From Piscinibacter sp. (lineage in GTDB: Bacteria; Pseudomonadota; Gammaproteobacteria; Burkholderiales; Burkholderiaceae_C), in contig JAHBZL010000031.1 in NCBI GenBank assembly GCA_019635485.1, positions 1-62,482 on the forward strand: a stretch of DNA of 62,482 nt, read 5' to 3'. The notes under the pieces are model-generated. The model saw nothing but the letters and a program-made list of their open reading frames with translations, did no database searches and was not told the DNA's origin. The position numbers and the translations under genes are program-made. This document shows, piece after piece, positions 18,440-25,509 of the stretch (the first letter of the stretch is position 1; every line of letters starts with the position of its first letter).

Positions 18440-18554
18440 GTTCGACGCCCCGGGCGCACACTCGGTGCGTCTGCGGCCCCGATCGGCGCACCGCGCACCG
18501 ACATGGTCTCTGCCCTCCCGCCGGGGGGTTCGCCGCGCTCCATCCTAGGGCTTT

Positions 18555-18564
18555 CCTGTACAGG
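18555..18564. promoter_or_regulatory. palindrome CCTGTACAGG, candidate MocR operator 1
   Basis: A perfect 10-bp palindrome with TGTACA core lies in the divergent gap between the MocR gene and gabT. The same TGTACA core recurs 47 bases downstream, which suggests paired binding sites. On the minus strand it lies just upstream of a TAGGAT hexamer (18542-18547) that could be the regulator's -10 box. Confidence 0.45.
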
Positions 18565-18574
18565 TCCGGCCGCC

Positions 18575-18585
18575 TGCACAGTGCA
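18575..18585. promoter_or_regulatory. palindrome TGCACAGTGCA between the two TGTACA sites
   Basis: An 11-bp inverted repeat (TGCAC-A-GTGCA) lies midway between the two TGTACA sites. It is related in sequence to them and may be a third, weaker half of the same operator array. Confidence 0.35.
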
Positions 18586-18603
18586 ACGCGGCGCGATGAT
18601 CGG

Positions 18604-18609
18604 TGTACA
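18604..18609. promoter_or_regulatory. TGTACA, candidate MocR operator 2 near the gabT promoter
   Basis: The second TGTACA copy, in GGTGTACATGG. It ends 23 bases upstream of TAGAGT (18633-18638), a plausible gabT -10 box, and so lies at or just beside the -35 position, where an activator of the MocR type would contact polymerase. Confidence 0.4.
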
Positions 18610-18666
18610 TGGTAGCGTCCGCGTCTGGCGCCTAGAGTCCTGCCCGTCGTCACGCCGGAGAAGCTC

Positions 18667-19956
18667 ATGCAGCGCGAAGCCCATCTCACCAATGCCGCCC
18701 TGATGGCACGCCGCCACGCCGCCGTGCCACGCGGCGTCGGCCAGGCGCACCAGATCTTCATCGCCCGCGCGAAGAACGCCGAGTTCTGGGACGTCGAAGG
18801 CAAGCGCTACATCGATTTCGCCGGCGGCATCGCCGTGCTCAACACCGGCCACCTGCACCCCGGCGTGACCGACGCGGTCAGGCAGCAGCTCGACCTGTAC
18901 ACGCACACCTGCTTCCAGGTCGTCGCCTACGAGCCCTACGTCGAATTGGCCGAGCGCCTGAACGCGCTGGCGCCCGGTAACTTCGCGAAGAAGACACTGT
19001 TCCTGACCACTGGCGCGGAGGCGGTCGAGAACGCCGTCAAGATCGCCCGCGCCCACACCGGCCGGCCCGGCATCGTCGCCTTCACCGGCGGCTACCACGG
19101 CCGCACGCTGATGACGCTGGGCATGACCGGCAAGGTCGCGCCGTACAAGACCGGCTTCGGCCCGTTCCCGGGCGAGGTCTTCCACGCGCTGTTCCCGAAC
19201 CCGCTGCACGGCGTGAGCGTCGAGCGCGCGCTCGAGTCGGTCGAGACGATCTTCAAGAACGACATCGAGGCAAGCCGCGTCGCGGCCTTCATCGTCGAGC
19301 CGGTGCAGGGCGAAGGCGGCTTCTACGTCGCGCCGGACGAATTCATCGTCGGGCTCAAGGCCCTGGCCGACAAACACGGCATCCTGCTGATCGCCGACGA
19401 GGTGCAGACCGGCGCCGGCCGCACCGGCACCTGGTTCGCCAGCGAGCAGTGGAGCGTCGCGCCGGACCTGATCACGACCGCCAAGTCGCTCGCCGGCGGT
19501 TTCCCGATCTCGGGCGTGGTCGGCCGCGCCGAGGTGATGGATGCGCCCGCGCCCGGCGGCCTGGGCGGCACCTACGCCGGCTCGCCGGTCGGCTGCGCCG
19601 CGGCGCTGGCGGTGCTGAAGGCCTTCGAGGACGAGCAGCTCCTGGAACGCAGCCGCGCCGTCGGCGCGCGCCTGACCGCGGCGTTGCAGCAGATCGCGCG
19701 CGATCAGCGTGCCATCGGCGACGTGCGCGGCCTGGGTGCGATGGTCGCGATCGAGCTGTTCGAGCCCGGCACCAGGACGCCCGACGCCGAGCTGACGCGC
19801 CAGGTGGTGGCCGAGGCCGCGCGCCGCGGCCTCGTGCTGCTCTCCTGCGGCACCTACGGCAACGTGATCCGCGTGCTGGTGCCGCTGACCGCGCCGGACG
19901 CGCTGCTCGACGAGGGGCTGCGCATCCTGGCCGACAGCTTTGCCGCCGTCCGATGA
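18667..19956 (+). CDS. gabT: 4-aminobutyrate--2-oxoglutarate transaminase
   Basis: Class III PLP aminotransferase that converts GABA to succinate semialdehyde. It has 429 residues, like E. coli GabT (426). Visible marks: GGIAVLNTGHLHP (about 53-65), TTGAEAVENAVKIAR, the PLP-binding D244 in LIADEVQTGAGRTG and the Schiff-base lysine K273 in TTAKSLAGGFP. SD-like GGAG precedes the ATG. It is the first gene of a six-gene run (gabT, ABC ATPase, binding protein, two permeases, ureohydrolase, gabD). The stop overlaps the next start codon (ATGA). Confidence 0.96.
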   Translation: MQREAHLTNAALMARRHAAVPRGVGQAHQIFIARAKNAEFWDVEGKRYIDFAGGIAVLNTGHLHPGVTDAVRQQLDLYTHTCFQVVAYEPYVELAERLNALAPGNFAKKTLFLTTGAEAVENAVKIARAHTGRPGIVAFTGGYHGRTLMTLGMTGKVAPYKTGFGPFPGEVFHALFPNPLHGVSVERALESVETIFKNDIEASRVAAFIVEPVQGEGGFYVAPDEFIVGLKALADKHGILLIADEVQTGAGRTGTWFASEQWSVAPDLITTAKSLAGGFPISGVVGRAEVMDAPAPGGLGGTYAGSPVGCAAALAVLKAFEDEQLLERSRAVGARLTAALQQIARDQRAIGDVRGLGAMVAIELFEPGTRTPDAELTRQVVAEAARRGLVLLSCGTYGNVIRVLVPLTAPDALLDEGLRILADSFAAVR

Positions 19957-21149
19957 TGACCCCCCCCCGTAGCGCCTCCGGCGCTCCCCCCCAGGGGGGC
20001 GCCGCCAGCGGACCGGCCGAGCCGGATCCGCGGCGACCGCTTGATGCACCGGCCTCGGCCGAGCCGCTGGTGCGCTTCCGCGGCGTGCAGAAGACCTACG
20101 ACGGCGTGCAGCTGGTCGTGCGCCAGCTCGACCTGGACATCCGCCGCGGCGAGTTCCTGACCCTGCTCGGCCCCTCGGGCTCGGGCAAGACCACCACGCT
20201 GATGATGCTGGCGGGCTTCGAGTCGCCCACCGCTGGCGAGATCCTGCTCGACGGCCGGCCGATCACACGCACGCCGCCGCACAAGCGCCACTTCGGCATG
20301 GTGTTCCAGAACTACGCGCTGTTCCCGCACCTGACGGTGGGCCAGAACGTGGCCTACCCGCTGACGGTGCGCAAGGTGCCCAGGGCGGAGCAGCAGCAGC
20401 GTGTCGAGAAGGCCCTTGCGATGGTGCGTCTGGAGGGCAAGGCGGATCGCCTGCCGGGCCAGCTCTCCGGCGGCCAGCAGCAGCGCGTGGCACTGGCGCG
20501 CGCGCTGGTGTTCAACCCGCAGCTGGTGCTGATGGACGAACCGCTCGGCGCGCTCGACAAGCAATTGCGCGAGCACATGCAGCTCGAGCTGAAGGCGCTG
20601 CACCGCCAGCTCGGCGTGACCTTCGTCTACGTGACACACGACCAGGACGAGGCGCTGACGATGAGCGACCGCGTCGCCGTCTTCAACGACGGCGCGATCC
20701 AGCAGATCGAGGTGGTCGACCGCCTCTACGAGCAGCCGTCCAACCGCTTCGTCGCCGGCTTCATCGGCGACAGCACGGTGCTCGAGGGCACGGTGCGCGC
20801 CACCGGCGTCGACGCGAGCGGCGAGCGCTGCGGCATCGTGCTGCCCGACGGCCGCGTGATCACCGGGCTGAACGTCAACGACGCGCGCGTGGGTGACCGC
20901 GTGCAGGCCAGCGTGCGGCCCGAGCGCATCGTGCTGCATGCCGCGCCGCCCGGCGAGCGCGGCAACGTGCTGGAGGCGAGCGTCGCCGACGTCATCTACT
21001 TCGGCGACCACCTGCGCCTGATCTGCCGCATCGGCGAAGGGCAGGCCGAGGCCACCGTCAAGCTGCCGCTTGCGCCGGGCGGTGTGCCGCGGCCGGGCGC
21101 CAGCGCCTGGCTCGAGTTCCCGCCCGAATTCACCCGCATCTACGCCTAG
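19953..21149 (+). CDS. ABC transporter ATP-binding protein, polyamine type (PotA-like)
   Basis: ATPase of a PotABCD-type importer, 398 residues from this start. Walker A GPSGSGKTT (about 75-83), Q-loop FQNYALFPH, signature LSGGQQQR, Walker B LVLMDEP and switch His VTHDQDEA are all intact. A TOBE domain follows (about 300-395). The ATG overlaps the gabT stop by ATGA. Its first 30 or so residues (PPRSASGAPPQGG and so on) are encoded by an intergenic repeat that recurs at 24393. Homologues would begin near the GTG at 20070 (LVRFRGVQKTYDG), which would give 359 residues. The start is therefore uncertain. Confidence 0.9.
   Translation: MMTPPRSASGAPPQGGAASGPAEPDPRRPLDAPASAEPLVRFRGVQKTYDGVQLVVRQLDLDIRRGEFLTLLGPSGSGKTTTLMMLAGFESPTAGEILLDGRPITRTPPHKRHFGMVFQNYALFPHLTVGQNVAYPLTVRKVPRAEQQQRVEKALAMVRLEGKADRLPGQLSGGQQQRVALARALVFNPQLVLMDEPLGALDKQLREHMQLELKALHRQLGVTFVYVTHDQDEALTMSDRVAVFNDGAIQQIEVVDRLYEQPSNRFVAGFIGDSTVLEGTVRATGVDASGERCGIVLPDGRVITGLNVNDARVGDRVQASVRPERIVLHAAPPGERGNVLEASVADVIYFGDHLRLICRIGEGQAEATVKLPLAPGGVPRPGASAWLEFPPEFTRIYA
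19957..20043. repeat. intergenic palindromic repeat family R1, copy a
   Basis: Copy one of a roughly 87-bp element also found at 24393-24481. The two are nearly identical over the last 48 bases (GCCAGCGGACCGGC, one change, then GAGCCGGATCCGCGGCGACC). The element is rich in small palindromes (GCGCC-tccg-GCGC; CCCCCC-AGG-GGGG; CCGGATCCG). It starts at the end of gabT and is read through by the following ABC ATPase gene. Confidence 0.8.
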
Positions 21150-21183
21150 GTTTCTCTCACCCCTCCCTTCGGAGACCACCACG

Positions 21184-22212
21184 ATGAACAAGAGCTTCCT
21201 CGCCACCGCACTGCTGGCCGCCGGCCTCGCGCTGCCGGCCTTCGGCCAGCAGATCACGGTCGTCAACTTCGGCGGGGCCAACGGCAACGCGCAGAAGAAG
21301 GCCTTCTACGAGCCGTTCGAGAAGATGGGCACGAAGATCGTGCCGGTCGAATACAACGGCGAGCAGGCCAAGATCAAGGCGATGGTCGAGACCAAGAAGG
21401 TCACCTGGGACGTCGTCGAGGTCGAGTCGCCCGACGTGGCGCGCGGCTGCGACGAGGGCCTGTTCGAGCGCCTGGACTATTCGAAGATCGCGCCCAAGGG
21501 CGACTTCCTGCCCGCGGCGATCAGCGATTGCGGCATCGGCATCTTCGTCTGGTCCACCGTGATGGCCTACGACGGCGCCAAGCTGAAGACCGCGCCGACG
21601 ACCTGGGCCGACTTCTGGGACACCAAGAAGATCCCGGGCAAGCGCGGCATGCGCAAGGGCGCGCGATACAACCTCGAGTTCGCGCTGATGGCCGACGGCG
21701 TCAAGCCGGCCGACGTCTACAAGGTGCTGGCCACCAGGGACGGCGCCGACCGCGCCTTCAAGAAGCTGACCGAGCTGAAGCCGAGCATCCAGTGGTGGGA
21801 GGCCGGCGCGCAGCCGCCGCAGTTCCTGGTCGCCGGCGACGTGGTGCTGTCCACGGTCTACAACGGCCGCATCGACGCCGCCAACCGCGAAGGCAAGAAC
21901 CTGAAGATCACCTGGACCGGGGGCATCTACGACCTCGACTACTGGGTGATCCCGACCGGCACGCCGAACAAGGACGCGGCGCTCAAGTTCATCGCCTTCG
22001 CCAGCACGCCCGACGCGCAGGCCGAGTATGCGAAGAACATCGCCTACGGCCCGACCAACAACAAGGCGCTCGCCAAGCTCGACCCGAAGACGCTCGCCAA
22101 CCTGCCGACCGCGCCGGCCAACGCCAAGGATGCGCTGCAGTTCAGCATCAAGTTCTGGGCCGACCAGGGCGAGCAGCTCGAGAAGCGCTTCGCTTCCTGG
22201 GCCGCCCAGTAA
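21184..22212 (+). CDS. periplasmic polyamine-type solute-binding protein (PotD-like)
   Basis: Binding protein of the adjacent ABC importer, 342 residues. It has a signal peptide (basic MNKS, hydrophobic core, likely cleavage after AFG at about residue 21). The mature protein begins QQITVVNFGGANGNAQKKAF, which fits the extracellular solute-binding family 1/8 that handles spermidine, putrescine and related cations. Conserved binding-cleft elements WDVVEVESPD (about 79-88), WADFWDTKKIPGKRGMR and GGIYDLDYWVIP are visible. Given the catabolic neighbours, a guanidino or amino compound such as 4-guanidinobutyrate or GABA is a plausible ligand; this is inference. Confidence 0.88.
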   Translation: MNKSFLATALLAAGLALPAFGQQITVVNFGGANGNAQKKAFYEPFEKMGTKIVPVEYNGEQAKIKAMVETKKVTWDVVEVESPDVARGCDEGLFERLDYSKIAPKGDFLPAAISDCGIGIFVWSTVMAYDGAKLKTAPTTWADFWDTKKIPGKRGMRKGARYNLEFALMADGVKPADVYKVLATRDGADRAFKKLTELKPSIQWWEAGAQPPQFLVAGDVVLSTVYNGRIDAANREGKNLKITWTGGIYDLDYWVIPTGTPNKDAALKFIAFASTPDAQAEYAKNIAYGPTNNKALAKLDPKTLANLPTAPANAKDALQFSIKFWADQGEQLEKRFASWAAQ

Positions 22213-22233
22213 GCCGCGGCGGGACAGGACACG

Positions 22234-23487
22234 ATGAGCACGCTGGCCTCCGCCCTGCCGGGCCTGCCCGACACGCGGGCCCTGCAAGGGCAGCTGGCGC
22301 GCGCCGAGCGGCGGCGCAAGCTGCGAGCCTTCGCGCTGACGCTGCCGCTGCTCGTGTTCCTGCTCGCCACCTTCCTGGTGCCGATCGCGCTGCTGCTCAA
22401 GCGCGCGGTCGAGAACCCGGAGGTGGCCACCGCGCTGCCGCGCACCGTCGAGGCGCTGAGCGGCTGGAACCGGCGCGACGCGCCGCCGGACGCGGCCTAC
22501 GCTGCCGTGATCGCCGACCTGGCCTCGATGCCCGACGGCGCCGATGCCGGTGCGCTCGCCCGACGCCTGAACTCCGAAGTCGCCGGCGCGCGGTCGCTGG
22601 TGATGGGCACCTACCGCGCGCTGCCGATCGAGGCGTCCTCGCCGGCCGACGCCAAGGCGCGGCTGCTCGAGAAGGACGAACGCTGGGGCGAGCTCAAGTA
22701 CTGGCAGGCGATCGCCAAGAACGGCGCGCGCTGGACGCCGGACTACCTGCTCGCCTCGCTGGATTTCCGCCGCGACGCGGCCGGCGACATCGTGCGCATG
22801 CCCGAGGACCAGCAGGTGTTCGGCCGCATCCTGGCGCGCACCTTCGGCGTCAGCGCGCTGGTCACGCTCTGGTGCCTGCTGCTGGCCTACCCGCTCGCCT
22901 ACTGGCTCAGCATCCTGCCGGCGCGCCGCGCCAACGTGCTGATGATCCTGGTGCTGGTGCCGTTCTGGACCTCGGTCCTGGTGCGCGTGGCCGCCTGGAT
23001 CGTGCTGCTGCAGTCCGGCGGCCTCGTCAACGGCGCCCTCCAGGGGCTCGGCGTGATCGACCGGCCCCTCGAGCTGCTGTTCAACCGCACCGGCGTCGTG
23101 ATCGCGATGGTGCACATCCTGCTGCCGTTCATGATCCTGCCGCTGTACAGCGTGATGAAGAGCGTGCCGCCGACCTACCTGCGTGCCGCGGTATCGCTGG
23201 GCAGTGCACCGCTGGCGGCCTTCTTCCGCGTCTACGTGCCGCAGACCTATCCGGGCATCGGTGCCGGCGCGCTGCTGGTGTTCATCCTCAGCATCGGCTA
23301 CTACGTGACGCCCGCGCTGCTCGGCGGCGCGGACGACCAGATGCTGAGCTACTACGTGGCGCAGTACGCCAACGTGAACGTCAACTGGGGCATGGCGGCG
23401 GCGCTCGGCGCGATCCTGCTCACCGCGACGCTGCTGCTGTACGGCGTGTACCGGCGCGTCGTGAAGTCCGAACTCAGCCTGGGATGA
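22234..23487 (+). CDS. ABC transporter permease (PotB-like) with enlarged first periplasmic loop
   Basis: Inner-membrane permease of 417 residues. After a cytoplasmic N-terminus and TM1 (about 30-55, LTLPLLVFLLATFLVPIALLL) comes a hydrophilic, probably periplasmic, segment of about 140 residues before TM2 (about 200). Typical PotB proteins have about 285 residues, so this insertion is the main difference; related 400+-residue permeases exist in proteobacterial polyamine-type systems. The ABC-coupling EAA loop is YLRAAVSLGSAPLAAFFRV (about 313-331). The stop overlaps ATGACC, the upstream candidate start of the second permease. Confidence 0.88.
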   Translation: MSTLASALPGLPDTRALQGQLARAERRRKLRAFALTLPLLVFLLATFLVPIALLLKRAVENPEVATALPRTVEALSGWNRRDAPPDAAYAAVIADLASMPDGADAGALARRLNSEVAGARSLVMGTYRALPIEASSPADAKARLLEKDERWGELKYWQAIAKNGARWTPDYLLASLDFRRDAAGDIVRMPEDQQVFGRILARTFGVSALVTLWCLLLAYPLAYWLSILPARRANVLMILVLVPFWTSVLVRVAAWIVLLQSGGLVNGALQGLGVIDRPLELLFNRTGVVIAMVHILLPFMILPLYSVMKSVPPTYLRAAVSLGSAPLAAFFRVYVPQTYPGIGAGALLVFILSIGYYVTPALLGGADDQMLSYYVAQYANVNVNWGMAAALGAILLTATLLLYGVYRRVVKSELSLG

Positions 23488-23594
23488 CGACCATGTCCAC
23501 GAGCGAAACGGGCCCGAGCGCCGGGCCGCCCCAAGCCGGGCCCGATCCCCGCGGGGGGTCGACCGCGGTACGCCGCGGTCGAGGGGTCGTCATG
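23484..23594 (+). repeat. intergenic repeat family R2, copy a
   Basis: A segment of about 110 bp from ATGACGACCAT to GAGGGGTCGTCATG lies between the two permease genes. A related segment lies in the same position in the quinate/shikimate operon (49743-49852, minus strand). They share ATGACGACCAT, GCGCCGGGCCGC, CCAAGCCGG, CCCC-n-CGGGGG and a final GAGGGG ribosome-binding site followed by ATG. Confidence 0.65.
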
Positions 23595-24395
23595 TTCCCG
23601 GCCTACGCGACGCCGCTCGACAAGGCCGGCTGGTGGGCGCTGCGCGCCGCCTGCATCGGCGTGCTGCTGTTCCTGCTGCTGCCGATCCTGGTGATCATCC
23701 CGCTGTCGTTCAGCAACTCGTCCTTCCTCGCCTACCCGATCCCGGGCTGGTCGCTGCGCTGGTACGACAACCTGTTCGGCTCGCCCGAATGGGTGCGCGC
23801 GGCGAAGAACAGCTTCATCGTTGCCCCGGCCGCGACGCTGATCGCCACCGCGCTCGGCACCCTGGCCGCCGTCGGACTGGCACGCACGAACTTCGCGTTC
23901 AAGGGCGTGCTGATGAGCGTGCTGATCGCGCCGATGGTGGTCCCGATCATCGTCGTCGGCGTCAGCACCTACCTGTTCTTCGCTCCGCTCGGGCTGGCCG
24001 ACAGCTACGTCGGCCTGATCATCGTGCATGCCGCGCTCGGCGCGCCCTTCGTGCTGACCACCGTACTCGCGACGCTGCAGGGCTTCAATCACAACCTCGT
24101 GCGCGCGAGCCTGTCGTGCGGCGAGAACCCGCTCGCCACCTTCTTCCGCATCACGCTGCCGGTGATCGCGCCGGGGGTGATCTCGGGCGCGCTGTTCGCT
24201 TTCGCGACCTCGTTCGACGAGGTGGTGGTGACGCTCTTCCTCGCCGGCCCCGAGCAGGTGACGCTGCCGCGCCAGATGTTCACCGGCATCCGCGAGAACA
24301 TCACGCCGACGATCGCCGCGGTGGCGACGCTGTTGATCCTGTTCACGACCAGCCTGCTTCTGGCGCTCGAGTGGCTGCGCGGACGGAGGAAATGA
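23592..24395 (+). CDS. ABC transporter permease (PotC-like)
   Basis: Second permease of the importer, 267 residues from this start, the normal PotC length. The first helix is LRAACIGVLLFLLLPILVIIPLSF (in two parts, about residues 15-38), and the EAA coupling loop is ASLSCGENPLATFFRIT. I chose the ATG at 23592, preceded by a GAGGGG ribosome-binding site at 23581. An upstream in-frame ATG at 23484 overlaps the previous stop by ATGA, but would add 36 low-complexity residues encoded by repeat R2. Its own stop codon marks the beginning of repeat R1 copy b. Confidence 0.88.
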   Translation: MFPAYATPLDKAGWWALRAACIGVLLFLLLPILVIIPLSFSNSSFLAYPIPGWSLRWYDNLFGSPEWVRAAKNSFIVAPAATLIATALGTLAAVGLARTNFAFKGVLMSVLIAPMVVPIIVVGVSTYLFFAPLGLADSYVGLIIVHAALGAPFVLTTVLATLQGFNHNLVRASLSCGENPLATFFRITLPVIAPGVISGALFAFATSFDEVVVTLFLAGPEQVTLPRQMFTGIRENITPTIAAVATLLILFTTSLLLALEWLRGRRK

Positions 24396-24481
24396 CGCCC
24401 ACCCCCGCAGCGCCTTCGGCGCTCCCCCTCAAGGGGGCGTCGCCAGCGGACCGGCGGAGCCGGATCCGCGGCGACCGCTTG
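24393..24481. repeat. intergenic palindromic repeat family R1, copy b
   Basis: Second copy of the R1 element, in the 142-base gap between the PotC-like permease and the ureohydrolase gene. It begins at the permease stop and matches 19957-20043 almost base for base in its distal half. Here it is not translated as part of a gene. Confidence 0.8.
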
Positions 24482-24537
24482 GAACCGTCGGCGACAGACC
24501 TCAAGCGGATCGCTGCGGACACGCCTGCAGGGTGAAC

Positions 24538-25491
24538 ATGACCCAAGCAAAGAACCAACCCCTCTCCGGCAACGCCATGCCGCGCTTCGGCGGCCCGGGC
24601 ACGATGATGCGCCTGCCCGCCGCCGACTCGCCCGCAGGGCTGGGCGCCGCCTTCATCGGCGTGCCGCTGGACATCGGCACCAGCAACCGCGCCGGGGCGC
24701 GCTTCGGGCCGCGCCAGATGCGTGCCGAGTCGGCGCTGCTGCGGCCCTACAACATGGCCACCGGCGCCGCGCCGTTCGACACGCTGCAGGTGGCCGACCT
24801 GGGCGACGTGCCGATCAACACCTACTCGCTCGAGAAGTCGCTGCCGATCATCACGGCCTTCTACGAGCGTGTGCTGGCCGCCGGCTGCAAGCCGCTGACG
24901 CTGGGCGGCGACCACACCATCGCGCTGCCGATCCTGCGTGCGGTCGCGAAGCGGCACGGGCCGGTTGCGCTGGTGCACGTCGACGCCCACGCCGACATCA
25001 ACGACGAGATGTTCGGCGAGCCGATCGCGCACGGCACGCCGTTCCGCCGCGCGGTCGAGGAAGGCCTGCTCGCTTGCGACAAGGTCTGGCAGATCGGCCT
25101 GCGCGGCACGGGCTATGCGGCCGACGATTTCGACTGGCCACGCGCGCAGGGCTTCACCGTGGTGCCGGCGCACGAGATCTGGTGGACCTCGCTCGCGCCG
25201 CTCATGGAGCAGGTGCGCGCACGCATCGGCCCGACCCATCCGGTCTACCTCACCTTCGACATCGACGGCATCGACCCCTCGTACGCCGGTGGCACCGGCA
25301 CGCCGGAGATCGGCGGGCTGACGGTGCCGCAGGCGCTCGAGGTGATCCGCGGCTGCCGCGGGCTGAACCTGGTCGGCGCCGACCTGGTCGAGGTCGCCCC
25401 GCCCTACGACCCGACCGGCAACACCGCGCTGCTCGGGGCCAATCTGCTCTACGAGATGCTCTGCGTGCTGCCCGGTGTACGCTTTCGCTGA
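24538..25491 (+). CDS. gbuA: ureohydrolase, probably guanidinobutyrase (agmatinase family)
   Basis: Binuclear manganese ureohydrolase of 317 residues, cytoplasmic. Metal ligands: H126 in GGDHT, D149/H151/D153 in VDAHADIN and D241/D243 in FDIDGIDPS. The N-terminus (PLSGNAMPRFGGPGTMMRLP) and C-terminus (LLGANLLYEMLCVLPGV) match what I recall of P. aeruginosa GbuA, which splits 4-guanidinobutyrate into GABA and urea. Its position between a polyamine-type importer and gabD, with gabT in the same run, fits that product. If it were an agmatinase, a putrescine aminotransferase would be needed and none is present. The ATG at 24538 is preferred; a GTG lies 6 bases upstream. Confidence 0.85.
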   Translation: MTQAKNQPLSGNAMPRFGGPGTMMRLPAADSPAGLGAAFIGVPLDIGTSNRAGARFGPRQMRAESALLRPYNMATGAAPFDTLQVADLGDVPINTYSLEKSLPIITAFYERVLAAGCKPLTLGGDHTIALPILRAVAKRHGPVALVHVDAHADINDEMFGEPIAHGTPFRRAVEEGLLACDKVWQIGLRGTGYAADDFDWPRAQGFTVVPAHEIWWTSLAPLMEQVRARIGPTHPVYLTFDIDGIDPSYAGGTGTPEIGGLTVPQALEVIRGCRGLNLVGADLVEVAPPYDPTGNTALLGANLLYEMLCVLPGVRFR

Positions 25492-25509
25492 TTCCCCCGG
25501 AGACCCGAC

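Noticed and set aside
18470-18550. Possible third copy of repeat R2 upstream of the MocR gene
   Set aside because: It shares only a CCCGCCGGGGGG-like block and a GGGGCGTCGAACATG end; the order and spacing of the other motifs do not match well enough.
14285-18703. Plus-strand open frame of 1472 codons opposite alaS and the MocR gene
   Set aside because: It is antisense to two clearly identified genes, and its translation is Arg/His/Ala-rich low-complexity text typical of the shadow frame in GC-rich DNA.
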